From assembly GCF_029869215.1 (NCBI RefSeq), contig NZ_JARWPM010000198.1, positions 29,580 to 93,579 of the forward strand: 64,000 nt of DNA, read 5' to 3'. Below, one piece after another: positions 53,101-61,674 of the stretch. Under the pieces are notes generated by a model. That model ran no database searches and was not told where the DNA came from. It saw nothing but the letters and a program-made list of their open reading frames with translations. A program made the position numbers and the translations under genes. Each line of letters begins with the position of its first letter. Within the stretch, counting starts at the first letter, position 1. Origin of the DNA: Nocardia carnea (lineage in GTDB: Bacteria; Actinomycetota; Actinomycetes; Mycobacteriales; Mycobacteriaceae).

Positions 53101-53181
53101 TCGAAACAGCTCCTCGCGGCTGATCTCCGGGAATCCCCGCAGACGTTCCAACTCCTCGTCCGCGAACATCCGCGTCGCCAC
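50166..53181 (-). pseudogene. tnpA: Tn3-family transposase (tnpA) with a +1 frameshift
   Basis: Read from GTG 53181 (ATRMFADEELERLRGFPEI is the usual Tn3 opening), the protein carries the first catalytic Asp in HVTDQHATYGTKVI and the second in ATDTHGVTLVNFGLFDLLG. Just after PLMTRKANLG the frame breaks at about 50724-50730, where TTTG replaces TTG. The C-terminal ~185 residues (IAEHWDDLLRLAGSLKFGHA...NAVIAWTTEYYG with the third acid) continue in the next frame. A one-base insertion or sequencing error explains this. Without correction the transposase lacks its last acid. Confidence 0.9.
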
Positions 53182-53289
53182 GAACCCCAGCCTCCACCAG
53201 CGCCGACCAACACCAACACCGGCAGCCAAGCACCAACCAGCCGACAGCGCATGCCGAACCCGAAACCCGATGCCTACCAGGCGGCTACG

Positions 53290-53331
53290 CCATATCCGCC
53301 TGATTTTCGGCGGATGCTACGGCTACCCCTT
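53290..53331. repeat. Candidate right terminal inverted repeat of the Tn3 element
   Basis: On the minus strand the sequence from 53331 starts GGGGTAGCCGTAGCATCC and continues with CCGCCGAAAATCAGGCGG, which is about 40 bp long and begins GGGG as Tn3-family ends do. It lies 110 bp upstream of the tnpA start. I found no matching left end near 46.4 kb, consistent with deletion there. Confidence 0.4.
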
Positions 53332-53392
53332 TAGGGGATCGATAGGTGGTAGCGCCGCCGACTCCGGTGGCCAGGGTGTCCGCATCGTGCTC

Positions 53393-54445
53393 CTAGGCCG
53401 CGTTTCATAAGCCTTGGCCGGATAACCACAGGTTGATTGCGGCGACGCGGACCGTGGCCAGGTAACGGACAGCGAGTTTGTCGTAGCGGGTGGCGACAGC
53501 GCGGTGCTGTTTGAGGCGGCTGATCGTGCATTCCACGGCGTGCCGGAGTTTGTAGAGACCAGGGTCGAACGCCGGCGGCCGGCCACCGGCGTTGCCCTTG
53601 GCCACACGATGCGCTGCCTGGTCCGCCTTGATCGGGATGGTTGCCTTGATCCCGCGTTTCCGCAGGTAAGCACGGTTGGCCGCCGAAGAATAGGCTTTGT
53701 CGGCCAGGACCCGATCCGGCCGCGACCGGGTACCACCGACCGAGAGCCGCGGCACCCGTATATCGCCGAGCACCGTCGTGAACTGTGGGCAATCAGCCCA
53801 CTGACCAGGCGTGACCACCAGCGCCAGCGGCCGCTGCCCCTGGTCGGCGGCCAGGTGCAGCTTCGTGGTGAACCCGCCCCGCGACCGTCCCAGCCCGTGG
53901 TCAGCGGGTTCGTCGTCGAAACCACCCGCCGCCTCGACCTGGCCGGCGAAGTCGCGGCGCGCACCCGCCGCATGCTGGTGCGCGCGGGCGATCGTGGAGT
54001 CCACGCTCACCGTCCACTCGATCTCACCGCCCGCATCGGCGTGGGCTTGCAGTGCGGTCAGCACCGATTCCCACGTGCCGTCACGCTGCCAGCGGCGGAA
54101 CAACCCATACACCGTCTGCCACGGCCCATACACGCTCGGAATATCACGCCACGGACTGCCGGTCCGGATCCGCCACCGGATCCCGTCGATCAACTGTCGT
54201 TTCGACCACCGCGGTGGCCGGCCCGGCTTCATACCAGCAGGTAGTAGCGGTTCCAGTTTCGCCCACTGAGCATCGGTCAGATCCGCACGGCACGTTGCCG
54301 TTACGCTGTTCACGAGGTCTCCGGTTGGTTTCCGGTTGTGCTTGGTCGTTCAACCAACTACCGGAGACCTCGCCATATCACCAACTTCTCAACCCGGACA
54401 ACGGGTTCCGTCCCCACACCATCGGGCTTATGAAACGCGGCCTAG
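53393..54445. mobile_element. Complete IS5-family insertion sequence, about 1.05 kb
   Basis: Both ends read CTAGGCCGCGTTTCATAAGCC, at 53393-53413 and inverted at 54425-54445: a perfect 21-bp match. CTAG at the outer edges is likely the 4-bp target duplication, leaving a 1045-bp element with 17-bp inverted repeats. It contains one transposase gene and appears intact. The right-hand CTAG provides the stop codon of the neighbouring DUF4238 gene, so the insertion did not disrupt it. Confidence 0.9.
53405..54313 (-). CDS. IS5-family DDE transposase
   Basis: The 302-residue transposase has the N-terminal DUF4096-type block [16 protein letters not shown] and a DDE core: D in [14 protein letters not shown] in [17 protein letters not shown] in [23 protein letters not shown] 54313 is the start. 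It seems complete with no frameshift, so the element could still move. Confidence 0.9.
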   Translation of the reverse strand: MNSVTATCRADLTDAQWAKLEPLLPAGMKPGRPPRWSKRQLIDGIRWRIRTGSPWRDIPSVYGPWQTVYGLFRRWQRDGTWESVLTALQAHADAGGEIEWTVSVDSTIARAHQHAAGARRDFAGQVEAAGGFDDEPADHGLGRSRGGFTTKLHLAADQGQRPLALVVTPGQWADCPQFTTVLGDIRVPRLSVGGTRSRPDRVLADKAYSSAANRAYLRKRGIKATIPIKADQAAHRVAKGNAGGRPPAFDPGLYKLRHAVECTISRLKQHRAVATRYDKLAVRYLATVRVAAINLWLSGQGL

Positions 54446-55557
54446 TCAGTGGTCCATCGAGATAAGGGCCACTGCGGCGAATGGGGCGCGTCGGTCCATC
54501 GGGTCGGCAGGAGAACGGCGCGAGCGAACTCCGGAGCGGAGGTGATGCTACTTGACCAGTCCTGCTTCTCTGGGTAGTTGGGGATCTGAATCTGCGATGC
54601 GATCGAGGTTCCGCTTTTTTCGAAAACCAGCCGATTGCAGTTGTAGCAGAATTCGCGATTTAGAAACTTTGCCTCAGTCGAAGATAGTTCGAACGGGGGC
54701 TTGATCTTCACATTCTTCCGGCTCAGAATTAGGAGTCGATTAGGACTGATCGGAAATACAATTATTTCAGAATTTCTTATCGAGACCGGAAACTGGCGAG
54801 TGTTTCGCTTCGTTGGAATTCCGAGTACGGGTTCATCGCAGGTCAATAGATCGCCTGTGGAGCTTGCCAGCCAGTAGTCTCGATCGTTTTCAATCAGCGG
54901 GGCGAGAACGTTCTTCCAGGCGCCGATGGCTGCATCGATTGCCTTGGGCTTGGTTTCGCTGCTGACGGCCCGCTTGGCGAGTATCTGATTCACGATAGCC
55001 TGGTGTCTCGCTTCTGAGTACTCAATGCCGTACTCGCGACATAAGATCGGAAGCAGGCCGGTAATGTTCAGAATATGGCTGGCTCCGTAACGGTTCACTG
55101 CTGCGTCGATGCCCACGTCGGTCTGTCGCCCACGCTGGGTGCGCTGGCTTTGTAGGCTGATGTATACGGCTAGGTTGGAGATTAGGTTTTTATCCTTGAT
55201 CCTCCCATCGGGCTGACCGTCGAGCGCGCGAAGCCAGTTCGCGGCCCGGCCCTCTATGCGTCCCATGTGGGTCTCGAACCACATGTCTGGATTTGCGTCG
55301 GCATCGATGTCGGGTGCCGATATTTGATAGAAGTTATCCTCGACGGCTGTCGATTCTATGGGTACGCAATTTGATTCTTTGGTGTCAACGTTTGTGACCT
55401 GAATTTCCCCGCTACCGTCGGTAGTCCACCGCTTGAGATACATTCTTGGCACGTAGTGGTGTCGGAATGTGGTTTGGGCGTTTTTACGAGTCTCTTCCTT
55501 GGATTTTTCGATCTCGACGTCGGTTAGCCAACGATTGACGGTAGTCACAGTCTGCAT
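54442..55557 (-). CDS. DUF4238 protein
   Basis: The 371-residue protein has the DUF4238 opening TTFRHHYVPRMYLKRW and the later LLTCDEPVLGIP with IIVFPISPNRLLIL. DUF4238 proteins are of unknown function and are often found in mobile and variable islands. The base composition is visibly richer in A/T than its neighbours, so it was probably acquired separately. ATG 55557 is chosen as the domain starts there. Its TAG stop lies in the CTAG target site of the IS. Confidence 0.8.
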   Translation of the reverse strand: MQTVTTVNRWLTDVEIEKSKEETRKNAQTTFRHHYVPRMYLKRWTTDGSGEIQVTNVDTKESNCVPIESTAVEDNFYQISAPDIDADANPDMWFETHMGRIEGRAANWLRALDGQPDGRIKDKNLISNLAVYISLQSQRTQRGRQTDVGIDAAVNRYGASHILNITGLLPILCREYGIEYSEARHQAIVNQILAKRAVSSETKPKAIDAAIGAWKNVLAPLIENDRDYWLASSTGDLLTCDEPVLGIPTKRNTRQFPVSIRNSEIIVFPISPNRLLILSRKNVKIKPPFELSSTEAKFLNREFCYNCNRLVFEKSGTSIASQIQIPNYPEKQDWSSSITSAPEFARAVLLPTRWTDAPHSPQWPLSRWTTD

Positions 55558-55612
55558 TGTAGGTCGCGCAGCCGCGAGCGACTCAATTCGGCAGTGCGAC
55601 GAACTCTGGCAG

Positions 55613-56047
55613 TCAATGAAGCCCAGACAGTTCAGAGAAGATCCGTCGCGATCCGAGATTCGAATCGTCGCAGGTGAGCAGTATCCGGTCGATACCGATC
55701 GACCGGGCAACGACGATACTGCGGCGGAGAATGGCGCCACCGTACCCACGCCGCCTGTACTGGGGCAGCACGGCATACCCGATGTGCCCGCCTCGTCGAC
55801 GTAGGCCCTCGTTGAGGGTGTGTCTGATCGAGGTTCGACCGACTACTTGGCCGTCAACAGTTGCGAGCAGATATGTGGAGGCCACGATGCCATCCGGCAG
55901 ATTGGCACCCTGCCGCTGTTCCTCCCGGGCGCGGAGATAGTCCGCCCAGCTCATATCGGGTTCAAGACCCAATGCAAACGGAAAGCTATCGCCCTCGGCC
56001 AATTCGAGATGCGCGGCGCGGACAACTTTTTCGTCCGTTTCCTGCAA
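55613..56047 (-). CDS. GNAT acetyltransferase, C-terminally shortened
   Basis: The 144-residue protein has a GNAT core (STYLLATVDGQVVGRTSIRH; HIGYAVLPQYRRRGYGGAIL for acetyl-CoA; ILLTCDDSNLGSRRIF). It stops directly after SELSGLH, where family members continue for some 25 residues with the last strand. It is probably a decayed gene. It overlaps the next GNAT remnant. Confidence 0.65.
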   Translation of the reverse strand: MQETDEKVVRAAHLELAEGDSFPFALGLEPDMSWADYLRAREEQRQGANLPDGIVASTYLLATVDGQVVGRTSIRHTLNEGLRRRGGHIGYAVLPQYRRRGYGGAILRRSIVVARSIGIDRILLTCDDSNLGSRRIFSELSGLH

Positions 56048-56258
56048 CGCGCACGGCGGCGGATCCGAGCACTGTGTCGTGCTCCTCAGCGACGAACATC
56101 GCCCGAGTCCGGGTCCAGCGCTTCCACTGGTCGACGCTCCAAGCCAGTGCCTGCTCGTAGGTGGTGGAGAAGGTGCCTGCGGGGCTACCAGCGAGTGCGT
56201 CGAGGCGCACTGTTCGGGCTGTCTGCCAGCCGTCGGCGGTCAGGCGGCGCACGATCAT
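55986..56258 (-). pseudogene. GNAT N-terminal remnant
   Basis: Residues 1-70 (MIVRRLTADGWQTARTVRLD; GSPAGTFSTTYEQALAW; FVAEEHDTVLGSAAVRVAG) fit the N-terminal half of a GNAT enzyme, but the acetyl-CoA site is missing. The frame ends in basic residues. The neighbouring 55613-56047 gene starts within it, so the two are separate remnants. Confidence 0.6.
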
Positions 56259-56327
56259 GTACAGAACGATCAGGACTCACTGCGCCAGCAGGCAATCCAA
56301 TATTGCCTGCCGCGCCTCATTTGACCG

Positions 56328-56837
56328 TCAGCGGAGTCGGTCGGTGGCGAGGATGTCGGTGTGAATCCGCTCGATAATGGAGTCGCGGCTCCAGCTGGAG
56401 TCGATGCGGACCTCCTCAACGTAGGACAGGGGTTGCCAACCGTGATACCACTCGGCCATCTGGTCAGGAGGAATCGTTGCGGCCTGCGGCCGGCCGGCAT
56501 GGCGAGCGAGAGTTTCGTCGAAGGTGAGGTCGAAGCCGTAGTGGAGTGCACAGCCGGCGGTGTCGGCGAGACGGTGCAGCATCGCCCCGTAGCGATCGGC
56601 GTCGAGGATGCCTTCCACGATCGTCACCATCCCACGGGCCAGGCACAGTGTCGCGATATGTTCGATCAGCTCGATATTCCACCCGCCGGGCTCGTCGCGC
56701 TCACGGACAATCTGCCGTCGCACTACATCCTGACCGATGACCGCGCAGTGGCCGTGCTCGAAGCGACGTTGGAGGCCGGCGGCGACGGTCGATTTGCCCG
56801 ACGCGGAATTACCGCGGATGACGACCAGCGTAGTCAT
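56328..56837 (-). CDS. P-loop kinase (AAA_33 type)
   Basis: The 169-residue kinase has Walker A IRGNSASGKSTVAAGL, an early QDVVRRQIVRERDEPGG and a LID-like ETLARHAGRP. It probably phosphorylates a small molecule or nucleotide. ATG 56837 overlaps the original stop of the NUDIX gene (ATGA) when that gene's frameshift is corrected, so the two were a coupled pair. Confidence 0.8.
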   Translation of the reverse strand: MTTLVVIRGNSASGKSTVAAGLQRRFEHGHCAVIGQDVVRRQIVRERDEPGGWNIELIEHIATLCLARGMVTIVEGILDADRYGAMLHRLADTAGCALHYGFDLTFDETLARHAGRPQAATIPPDQMAEWYHGWQPLSYVEEVRIDSSWSRDSIIERIHTDILATDRLR

Positions 56838-57408
56838 CGAGCGGCAGCGGGTTGGAGGACGGTGTCGAGCTTGCGGATGAAGCGTGGGAGGTGGGGATCG
56901 GTGCTCGGCAGGCCGTGGGGTCGAGGTCCCACCAGCGGCCCCCGTCGAACTCGGCGGGATCGAGGTCGTAGTGCTGGGCCCGGTCACCCCGAGCGACATG
57001 CCACAGAGAGATATCAACATGGCCAGCGGTGGGGCCGACGGTGGGAGTCACTGTCAGGAACAGGGGCTTATCCCCAACGACATCGAATCTCGGGTCGAAC
57101 CCGAGTTCCTCGCGTGCTTCCCGCCGCGCCGTAGTGCATGGGTCTTCGCCGGGAGCCAGGTGCCCGCCCATCGGGAGTTCGAGACCGGATTTGCGGTGTC
57201 TACCGAGGTAGATGCCGCGCTCGGTGGGGTCGACCAAGACCACGTACGCGACCAAGTGCTGCGGTGGAGTCGCTGGTGGAACTCGGCGGAAGATGTCATT
57301 GGTTTGGGCGAGCCAGGCCAGTGTCTGCTCGATGTGTTGCTGTTCAACCTCGTCGATAGGCGTGATCGCGGCAACAAGATCAGCGATGGCTGCGGTGGCG
57401 GGCTCCAT
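56834..57408 (-). pseudogene. NUDIX hydrolase with a frameshift near its 3' end
   Basis: The N-terminal ~160 residues are a NUDIX domain: LELPMGGHLAPGEDPCTTAR then REAREELGF, with the ordered Gly and Glu residues. At about 56895-56903 one base seems missing. The frame after the shift reads PSTDPHLPRFIRKLDTVLQ and stops at TGA 56834-56836, giving ATGA coupling with the kinase. Without correction the protein ends in unrelated sequence. It may be a true mutation or a sequencing error. Confidence 0.8.
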
Positions 57409-57542
57409 GTCGCGCGAGCATAATCACGCCCTGCGACACCTCGGAATGCCCTGCCCTTTCGGTGCTCCCCGCCTCCGGTTCACCAACCCGGGCCTGCCGG
57501 TACACCAGCCTGGACAGATGGCCGGTTGACGCGGCAGGGTGG

Positions 57543-58019
57543 TCATGCGCCGGGTGCGCCGGGCGCTCGCCGTTCCCTCCGGCGGGCTTCCTTTCTGGGG
57601 CGTTCGAACCCTGCCGTAGCGCTGATGTCGACGAGGCCGACGGTGTCCGGCACGGCGATTCGTGTCGTGCCGTACCAGCGCCCCCAGAGTGCGATGTTGC
57701 CGGTGTCGGCCTCGGCGAGCAGCTTCTCCACCGACCATCGCTTGTTCGAGCGGTCGATCTCGATGGCGATGCACGGCAAATGGTCGTCGCGCCAGCAGAA
57801 GACGTCCAAATGGCCGTGGTACATCCGCCGTCCGGTACGCCTGGCGATCAATGCCTCTCGCTCGAGGTCGACCGTCCAACCGTTGGCGTGCCCCCACCGG
57901 ACCGTGTGTTGGGTGATCAACGCTGTCGCTTCCCGCGCGGACAGGCCGGTGACCCGGACTTCGGAGAGCCATCTTGTCAATGACGAGGCCAGCTCAGCGG
58001 TTTCTACAACGTTCCCCAC
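57543..58019 (-). CDS. Hypothetical protein with a nuclease-like core
   Basis: The 158-residue protein starts at GTG 58019 (AGGA eight bases upstream) as VGNVVETAELASSLTRWL. The middle has HLDVFCWRDDHLPCIAIEID then RSNKRWSVEKLLAEADTG, an Asp...Glu-x-Asp...Lys pattern resembling PD-(D/E)xK nucleases. That is inference; the family is not recognised. It lies in the row of minus-strand genes next to the methyltransferases. Confidence 0.6.
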   Translation of the reverse strand: MGNVVETAELASSLTRWLSEVRVTGLSAREATALITQHTVRWGHANGWTVDLEREALIARRTGRRMYHGHLDVFCWRDDHLPCIAIEIDRSNKRWSVEKLLAEADTGNIALWGRWYGTTRIAVPDTVGLVDISATAGFERPRKEARRRERRAPGAPGA

Positions 58020-58148
58020 TGGCTTGATCCTAGAACGCGGCGGCGATGTCCATTCCGGCACGGCCACGGCCTCGCGAGACCTGCTTCCGGAGGCAGGGAG
58101 AACCGGGTTCCGGCGAACCCGGTTCTCCCGCGTGGCTATTCTCGTAGT

Positions 58149-59102
58149 TCATGCCGCCCATTTGCGGTCGACCCAGGCAGCCGTCGACACCAAACTCCGG
58201 TTTGGATGAGTTTGCTTGAGCTGCAACGAATCTGGCACGTCCCTGCGCTCGAGCACAATGACGTCCTCGTGTGCGATCAGGTGAACGGGAAGCCCTCCGC
58301 GGCGGTTCTTGACGATGAAGTCGCGCTGGAAGAAGCTGCTTCGGGCGATGATGTCGTCGTCGGCGAGGCGGCCGAGGAGTGCGACGCAGCGTTCGACGGG
58401 GGTGAGTCCGGCAAGGGTGCCGCAGGTGGTGATGTGGGTGGGTAGGTCGATGAGTTCGGCGTGCTGTCGCCAGGGGCGAGCGGTGATGACGACGTGTCCG
58501 CCGGGTTTGAGGTAGTCGGCGACGCCGGTGAGGATTCTGGTGAATCCGGTCAGGAGCCGGCCGATGCCGACGTTGGCGAGGTTGCCGCGGTCGAGGACGG
58601 CTCCGTAGCGGTGGTCGTACTTGCGGACGCCTTCGCCGGGCTTGACTCGGACGTGACCGTGGGTGGAGTCGCCGTATGGGGGTGAGGTGATGACGAGGTC
58701 GACCTGGCCGCGCAGGTCGGCAGGAAGCAGAGTTGGAAGTTTTCGGGCGTCGCCTTGGTAGACGGCAGCGTCGAGGTCGATGCCGGCACCGTAGGCGAGG
58801 TCGATGTTGGTGCGGGCGAGGTCGGCCCATCGGGTTTCGTATTCGACGCCGATGGCGCGGCGGCCTCGGTGCAGGGCCTCGACGAGGGTGGTGCCGATGC
58901 CGCACATCGGGTCCAGGACCAGGTCCCCGGGGTGGGTGTATGCCTCGATGGCGTGGGCGGCGATGGCGGGCAGCATTTTCGCGGGGTGTTTGACGCTGTC
59001 GGGGTGGTAGCGGCCGGTGCGTTGAGTAGCGGGCGCGGCCTGCGCGGTCGGCCATACCGATACCGCGGCGATGTTGTTCTCCGTTTTGTGGGTTGCGGTC
59101 AT
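58149..59102 (-). CDS. DNA methyltransferase (N4/N6 type)
   Basis: The 317-residue protein has motif I DPMCGIGTTLVEALHRGR and the catalytic motif TSPPYG. The late motif I places it in the beta-type of N4-cytosine or N6-adenine DNA methyltransferases. There is no restriction endonuclease gene beside it, so it is probably an orphan methylase of a conjugative element. Confidence 0.85.
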   Translation of the reverse strand: MTATHKTENNIAAVSVWPTAQAAPATQRTGRYHPDSVKHPAKMLPAIAAHAIEAYTHPGDLVLDPMCGIGTTLVEALHRGRRAIGVEYETRWADLARTNIDLAYGAGIDLDAAVYQGDARKLPTLLPADLRGQVDLVITSPPYGDSTHGHVRVKPGEGVRKYDHRYGAVLDRGNLANVGIGRLLTGFTRILTGVADYLKPGGHVVITARPWRQHAELIDLPTHITTCGTLAGLTPVERCVALLGRLADDDIIARSSFFQRDFIVKNRRGGLPVHLIAHEDVIVLERRDVPDSLQLKQTHPNRSLVSTAAWVDRKWAA

Positions 59103-59206
59103 CGAAAGGTGCCTCGATTCGAGATTCGGTGGTCAGGAGCTACATGCCGCCATCGTGTGCCCAGCGTCGTACGGCGGGGCCCAGTACGGCAGGGCCACTG
59201 CGGCGA

Positions 59207-59875
59207 TCAGGGGCGCAAAAGAACGGTGATATCGGTATGCACGATGCTGTGCGTGCGGGCGTGCCCGGTGTTGTCGAGTCCGGGTGCCGCGACGGTGTCG
59301 CCCGCGATCGGGACGGCGACGATGTGCTGAAGGAACAGCAGGTCGGCGGCCTGACCGGCGGCTACTGTCCAGCCGGTCGGATCGAGCAGGACACCGTCGC
59401 GGGTGTGCGTGCAGCGGGTGAACACGACAAGCACGCCGCCGGGGTTCAACCGGGTTGCGGCGAGCGCGACGATCTCGTCGACTGCCGAAGGTGATGTGGC
59501 CTCGGGAGCGAGCAGGCTGGCCAGGACGAGGGCAACAGCTCCTTCGTGCGGTGGCCGATGTTGGTGAGCATCGGGGCGTTCGATCAGGCTGTCGCGGCCG
59601 AGGCTGTCGATCACGGCGAGCACGTCGGCAGTGTCCGGCGTCGGGAAGGGTGTGTCGGGGGCGGTTGAGGCCGGGGGCGCCAGCAGCACTTGGTCTCCGG
59701 GGCGGGAGAACTCGGTGACGGCGCGGGAGACGATCGGCGTCGGCCATTGGTCGGTGGGGTCGATCGGGTCGGTTCCGGAGGCCCAGATGGTTGAGGGAAC
59801 CTCGGCCGCCGGAGCGCGGCGCGAGCCGGACGAGCCGGTGTGGCGACGGCGGCGGACTGGGGTGTGTTCGGTCAT
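59207..59875 (-). CDS. Degenerate methyltransferase-fold partner of the DNA methylase
   Basis: The 222-residue protein resembles DNA methylases in layout (IWASGTDPIDPTDQWPTPIV; FSRPGDQVLLAPP in the motif I position; LNPGGVLVVFTRCTHTRDG). The Gly-rich SAM loop and the SPPY motif are lost. It may serve as a non-catalytic partner of the 58149 methylase. ATG 59875 has AAGGA nine bases upstream. Confidence 0.65.
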   Translation of the reverse strand: MTEHTPVRRRRHTGSSGSRRAPAAEVPSTIWASGTDPIDPTDQWPTPIVSRAVTEFSRPGDQVLLAPPASTAPDTPFPTPDTADVLAVIDSLGRDSLIERPDAHQHRPPHEGAVALVLASLLAPEATSPSAVDEIVALAATRLNPGGVLVVFTRCTHTRDGVLLDPTGWTVAAGQAADLLFLQHIVAVPIAGDTVAAPGLDNTGHARTHSIVHTDITVLLRP

Positions 59876-60300
59876 CGGCGCGGTCCTTGTCGATTCCAGT
59901 GCATGGGATGTGTGCACTGGTCAACTCCTCACGAATTCGCCGTTTTTGGACATCGAACCGTCCCGAAAACTATGCAAATCGACTGATCGATCTTCGATAT
60001 CCACAGTTGTAGAGCGCCACATCTGACGCCAATTTTTCGACGGTCCACCCGAAAGCTTCTCGCGCGGTGTACAGCGCCACCGGAACGCCACCAAACGTAC
60101 ACAACCCCTGGTAGATAGCAGTTTCCCGGCACCGCGCTCAAGCTCCCGTACCGGTTCCGTGTGGTCGAATCCGGCTGATCGGTGATCGGCCGGAGGTCAT
60201 CTCGAGGTCGTTTGGAGGTTATTCGGAGGCTTTTTGGTGGCGGCCGTTCTGTGTCCTTGCCGAGTCGGATTTATCAACGCTTCGAGCAAGGGGAATGGCA
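59876..60300. promoter_or_regulatory. 425-bp divergent region with two sets of repeats
   Basis: This space separates the methylase pair (minus) from the conjugation module (plus). TGTAGAGCGCCAC (60008-60020) and TGTACAGCGCCAC (60068-60080) match at 12 of 13 bases exactly 60 bp apart. Four imperfect 11-bp units lie at 60191-60234. Both sets may be binding sites for a replication or transfer regulator. Confidence 0.55.
60191..60234. repeat. Four tandem 11-bp iteron-like units
   Basis: Units CGGAGGTCATC, TCGAGGTCGTT, TGGAGGTTATT and CGGAGGCTTTT follow one another directly, with the core GGAGGT (GAGG in all) every 11 bp. The period places them on one face of the helix, as iterons or cooperative operators do. 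They lie 67 bp upstream of the first conjugation-module gene. Confidence 0.6.
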
Positions 60301-61674
60301 ATGAATGCGAATTACAGTATTTCTGCGGAGAGGCCGGATCATGCGGAAGCTTCGCCGCTGGCGGTCGTGCGGTCGGCGCTCGACCGGATAGCCGATCACC
60401 CGCTACCTGTCGTGAGGAATCAGGTATCGGGACTCGGCAGGCAGGTCGATACCTGGGGCCAGTTGCGGCAGGTGCTGTCGGACCCGGCGCTGCCGATCGA
60501 GACCGTGGATGCGGTCTGGGTGTGGCTGATCGGCCGGTCTCGAACCCACGGTTCGGATGCAGCCTTGGCGTGTGCCGGGATGGCGGCACCGATGTTGGCG
60601 GGGATGGCCAGCGTGTTCGGACCTCGCCGGCGCGAGGACCGCGCTGACATCGAGGCCGATCTGTTGGCCGAGTTCTTCGCCGAATTGCCGCGCATAGATG
60701 TCGAGCGCCCGTTTCTGTGGTTCCGACTGCGGTGGGCGCTGTTCCGTGGTGGCCGGGCTTGGGTGCGGCGGGAGGCCGCTGCCCCCGTGCCCGGTGCGGA
60801 TGTCGGCACTGGAGCCGACATCGACACCAGAGCGGACGAACCGGTGCAGGTGATGTGGGCCCCGGCGGGGCATCCCGAACAGATTCTCGCCGAGGCGGTC
60901 GCGGAGAACGTGATTACCGCCGAGGTCGCCGAGTTGATCGCCGCCACCCGGCTGGAGGGGCGGTCGGTGACCTCTCTGGCAAGCGATTCGACGGGGTTGT
61001 CGCACTGGGCGTTGCGCAAGACCCGCCAGCGAGGCGAACACGATCTCCTCGACTGGCTGGTCGCGCGCACGGCAGCCACCGATCCGGCACGCACCAGCAC
61101 CGTCGAGCACCGCGCCCTGCAACTCCTGTCCTGTTCGGCCGACGACCAGGGCTCAGAAGTGGCCGCGCAGCGACAGCGACTCACCGAGCGGGACCTGGAA
61201 GTGCTGCGGCTGCTCGATGCTGAGCAGGGTCTGAGTGCCGACCAGGTCGCCGACCTGTTGTTCCCCAGCGTCGACACCGCACGGAAAAGGCTGACGGCGC
61301 TGACCCGTCGCGGGGTGCTCACCCGTTGCCGTCGTACCCGCCCCGGTGTGGGGCGTCGTGGTGTGCCGCCGTGGCAGTACGCCCTCAGCCCGCTCGGCTC
61401 GGCGATCCTCGCTGTCGGCCTGCACAACACCACACGGCACGGCGAGATCACTGGCGAGCACGCACCGCGGCGGTCGGGTTCAACAGGTACTCCCGCGGCG
61501 GAGACCGCCTTCACCACCTCGCAGCCGACTACCCGCGCTGGCCGATCTGGCGATTTTCCGGACACTCCCAGGTCCAAATGTGGCTCGCAAACGCGGAGTA
61601 GCCAGTGCGGGCGGACATCGGCTGCCCCCGCACAACCGGCAACCCAGGTGGAGGTGAATCGCCGATGCGCATGA
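60301..61674 (+). CDS. Sigma-like and replication-relaxation-like fusion protein
   Basis: In the 457-residue protein, residues ~80-265 resemble sigma-70-like proteins of actinobacterial elements (LLAEFFAELPRIDVERPFLW; ENVITAEVAELIAATRLEGR; ALRKTRQRGEHDLLDWL). Residues ~300-385 form a winged helix like replication-relaxation proteins (LTERDLEVLRLLDAEQGLSA; VADLLFPSVDTARKRL; YALSPLGSAIL). The C-terminus may be frameshifted: another frame near 61480-61600 reads RLHHLAADYPRWPIWRF. ATG 60301 has AAGGGG seven bases upstream. It probably controls the transfer module. Confidence 0.65.
   Translation: MNANYSISAERPDHAEASPLAVVRSALDRIADHPLPVVRNQVSGLGRQVDTWGQLRQVLSDPALPIETVDAVWVWLIGRSRTHGSDAALACAGMAAPMLAGMASVFGPRRREDRADIEADLLAEFFAELPRIDVERPFLWFRLRWALFRGGRAWVRREAAAPVPGADVGTGADIDTRADEPVQVMWAPAGHPEQILAEAVAENVITAEVAELIAATRLEGRSVTSLASDSTGLSHWALRKTRQRGEHDLLDWLVARTAATDPARTSTVEHRALQLLSCSADDQGSEVAAQRQRLTERDLEVLRLLDAEQGLSADQVADLLFPSVDTARKRLTALTRRGVLTRCRRTRPGVGRRGVPPWQYALSPLGSAILAVGLHNTTRHGEITGEHAPRRSGSTGTPAAETAFTTSQPTTRAGRSGDFPDTPRSKCGSQTRSSQCGRTSAAPAQPATQVEVNRRCA

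Noticed and set aside
51169..53334. 721-codon plus-strand frame
   Set aside because: Antisense to the Tn3 transposase, Arg/Gln-rich and without recognisable domains.
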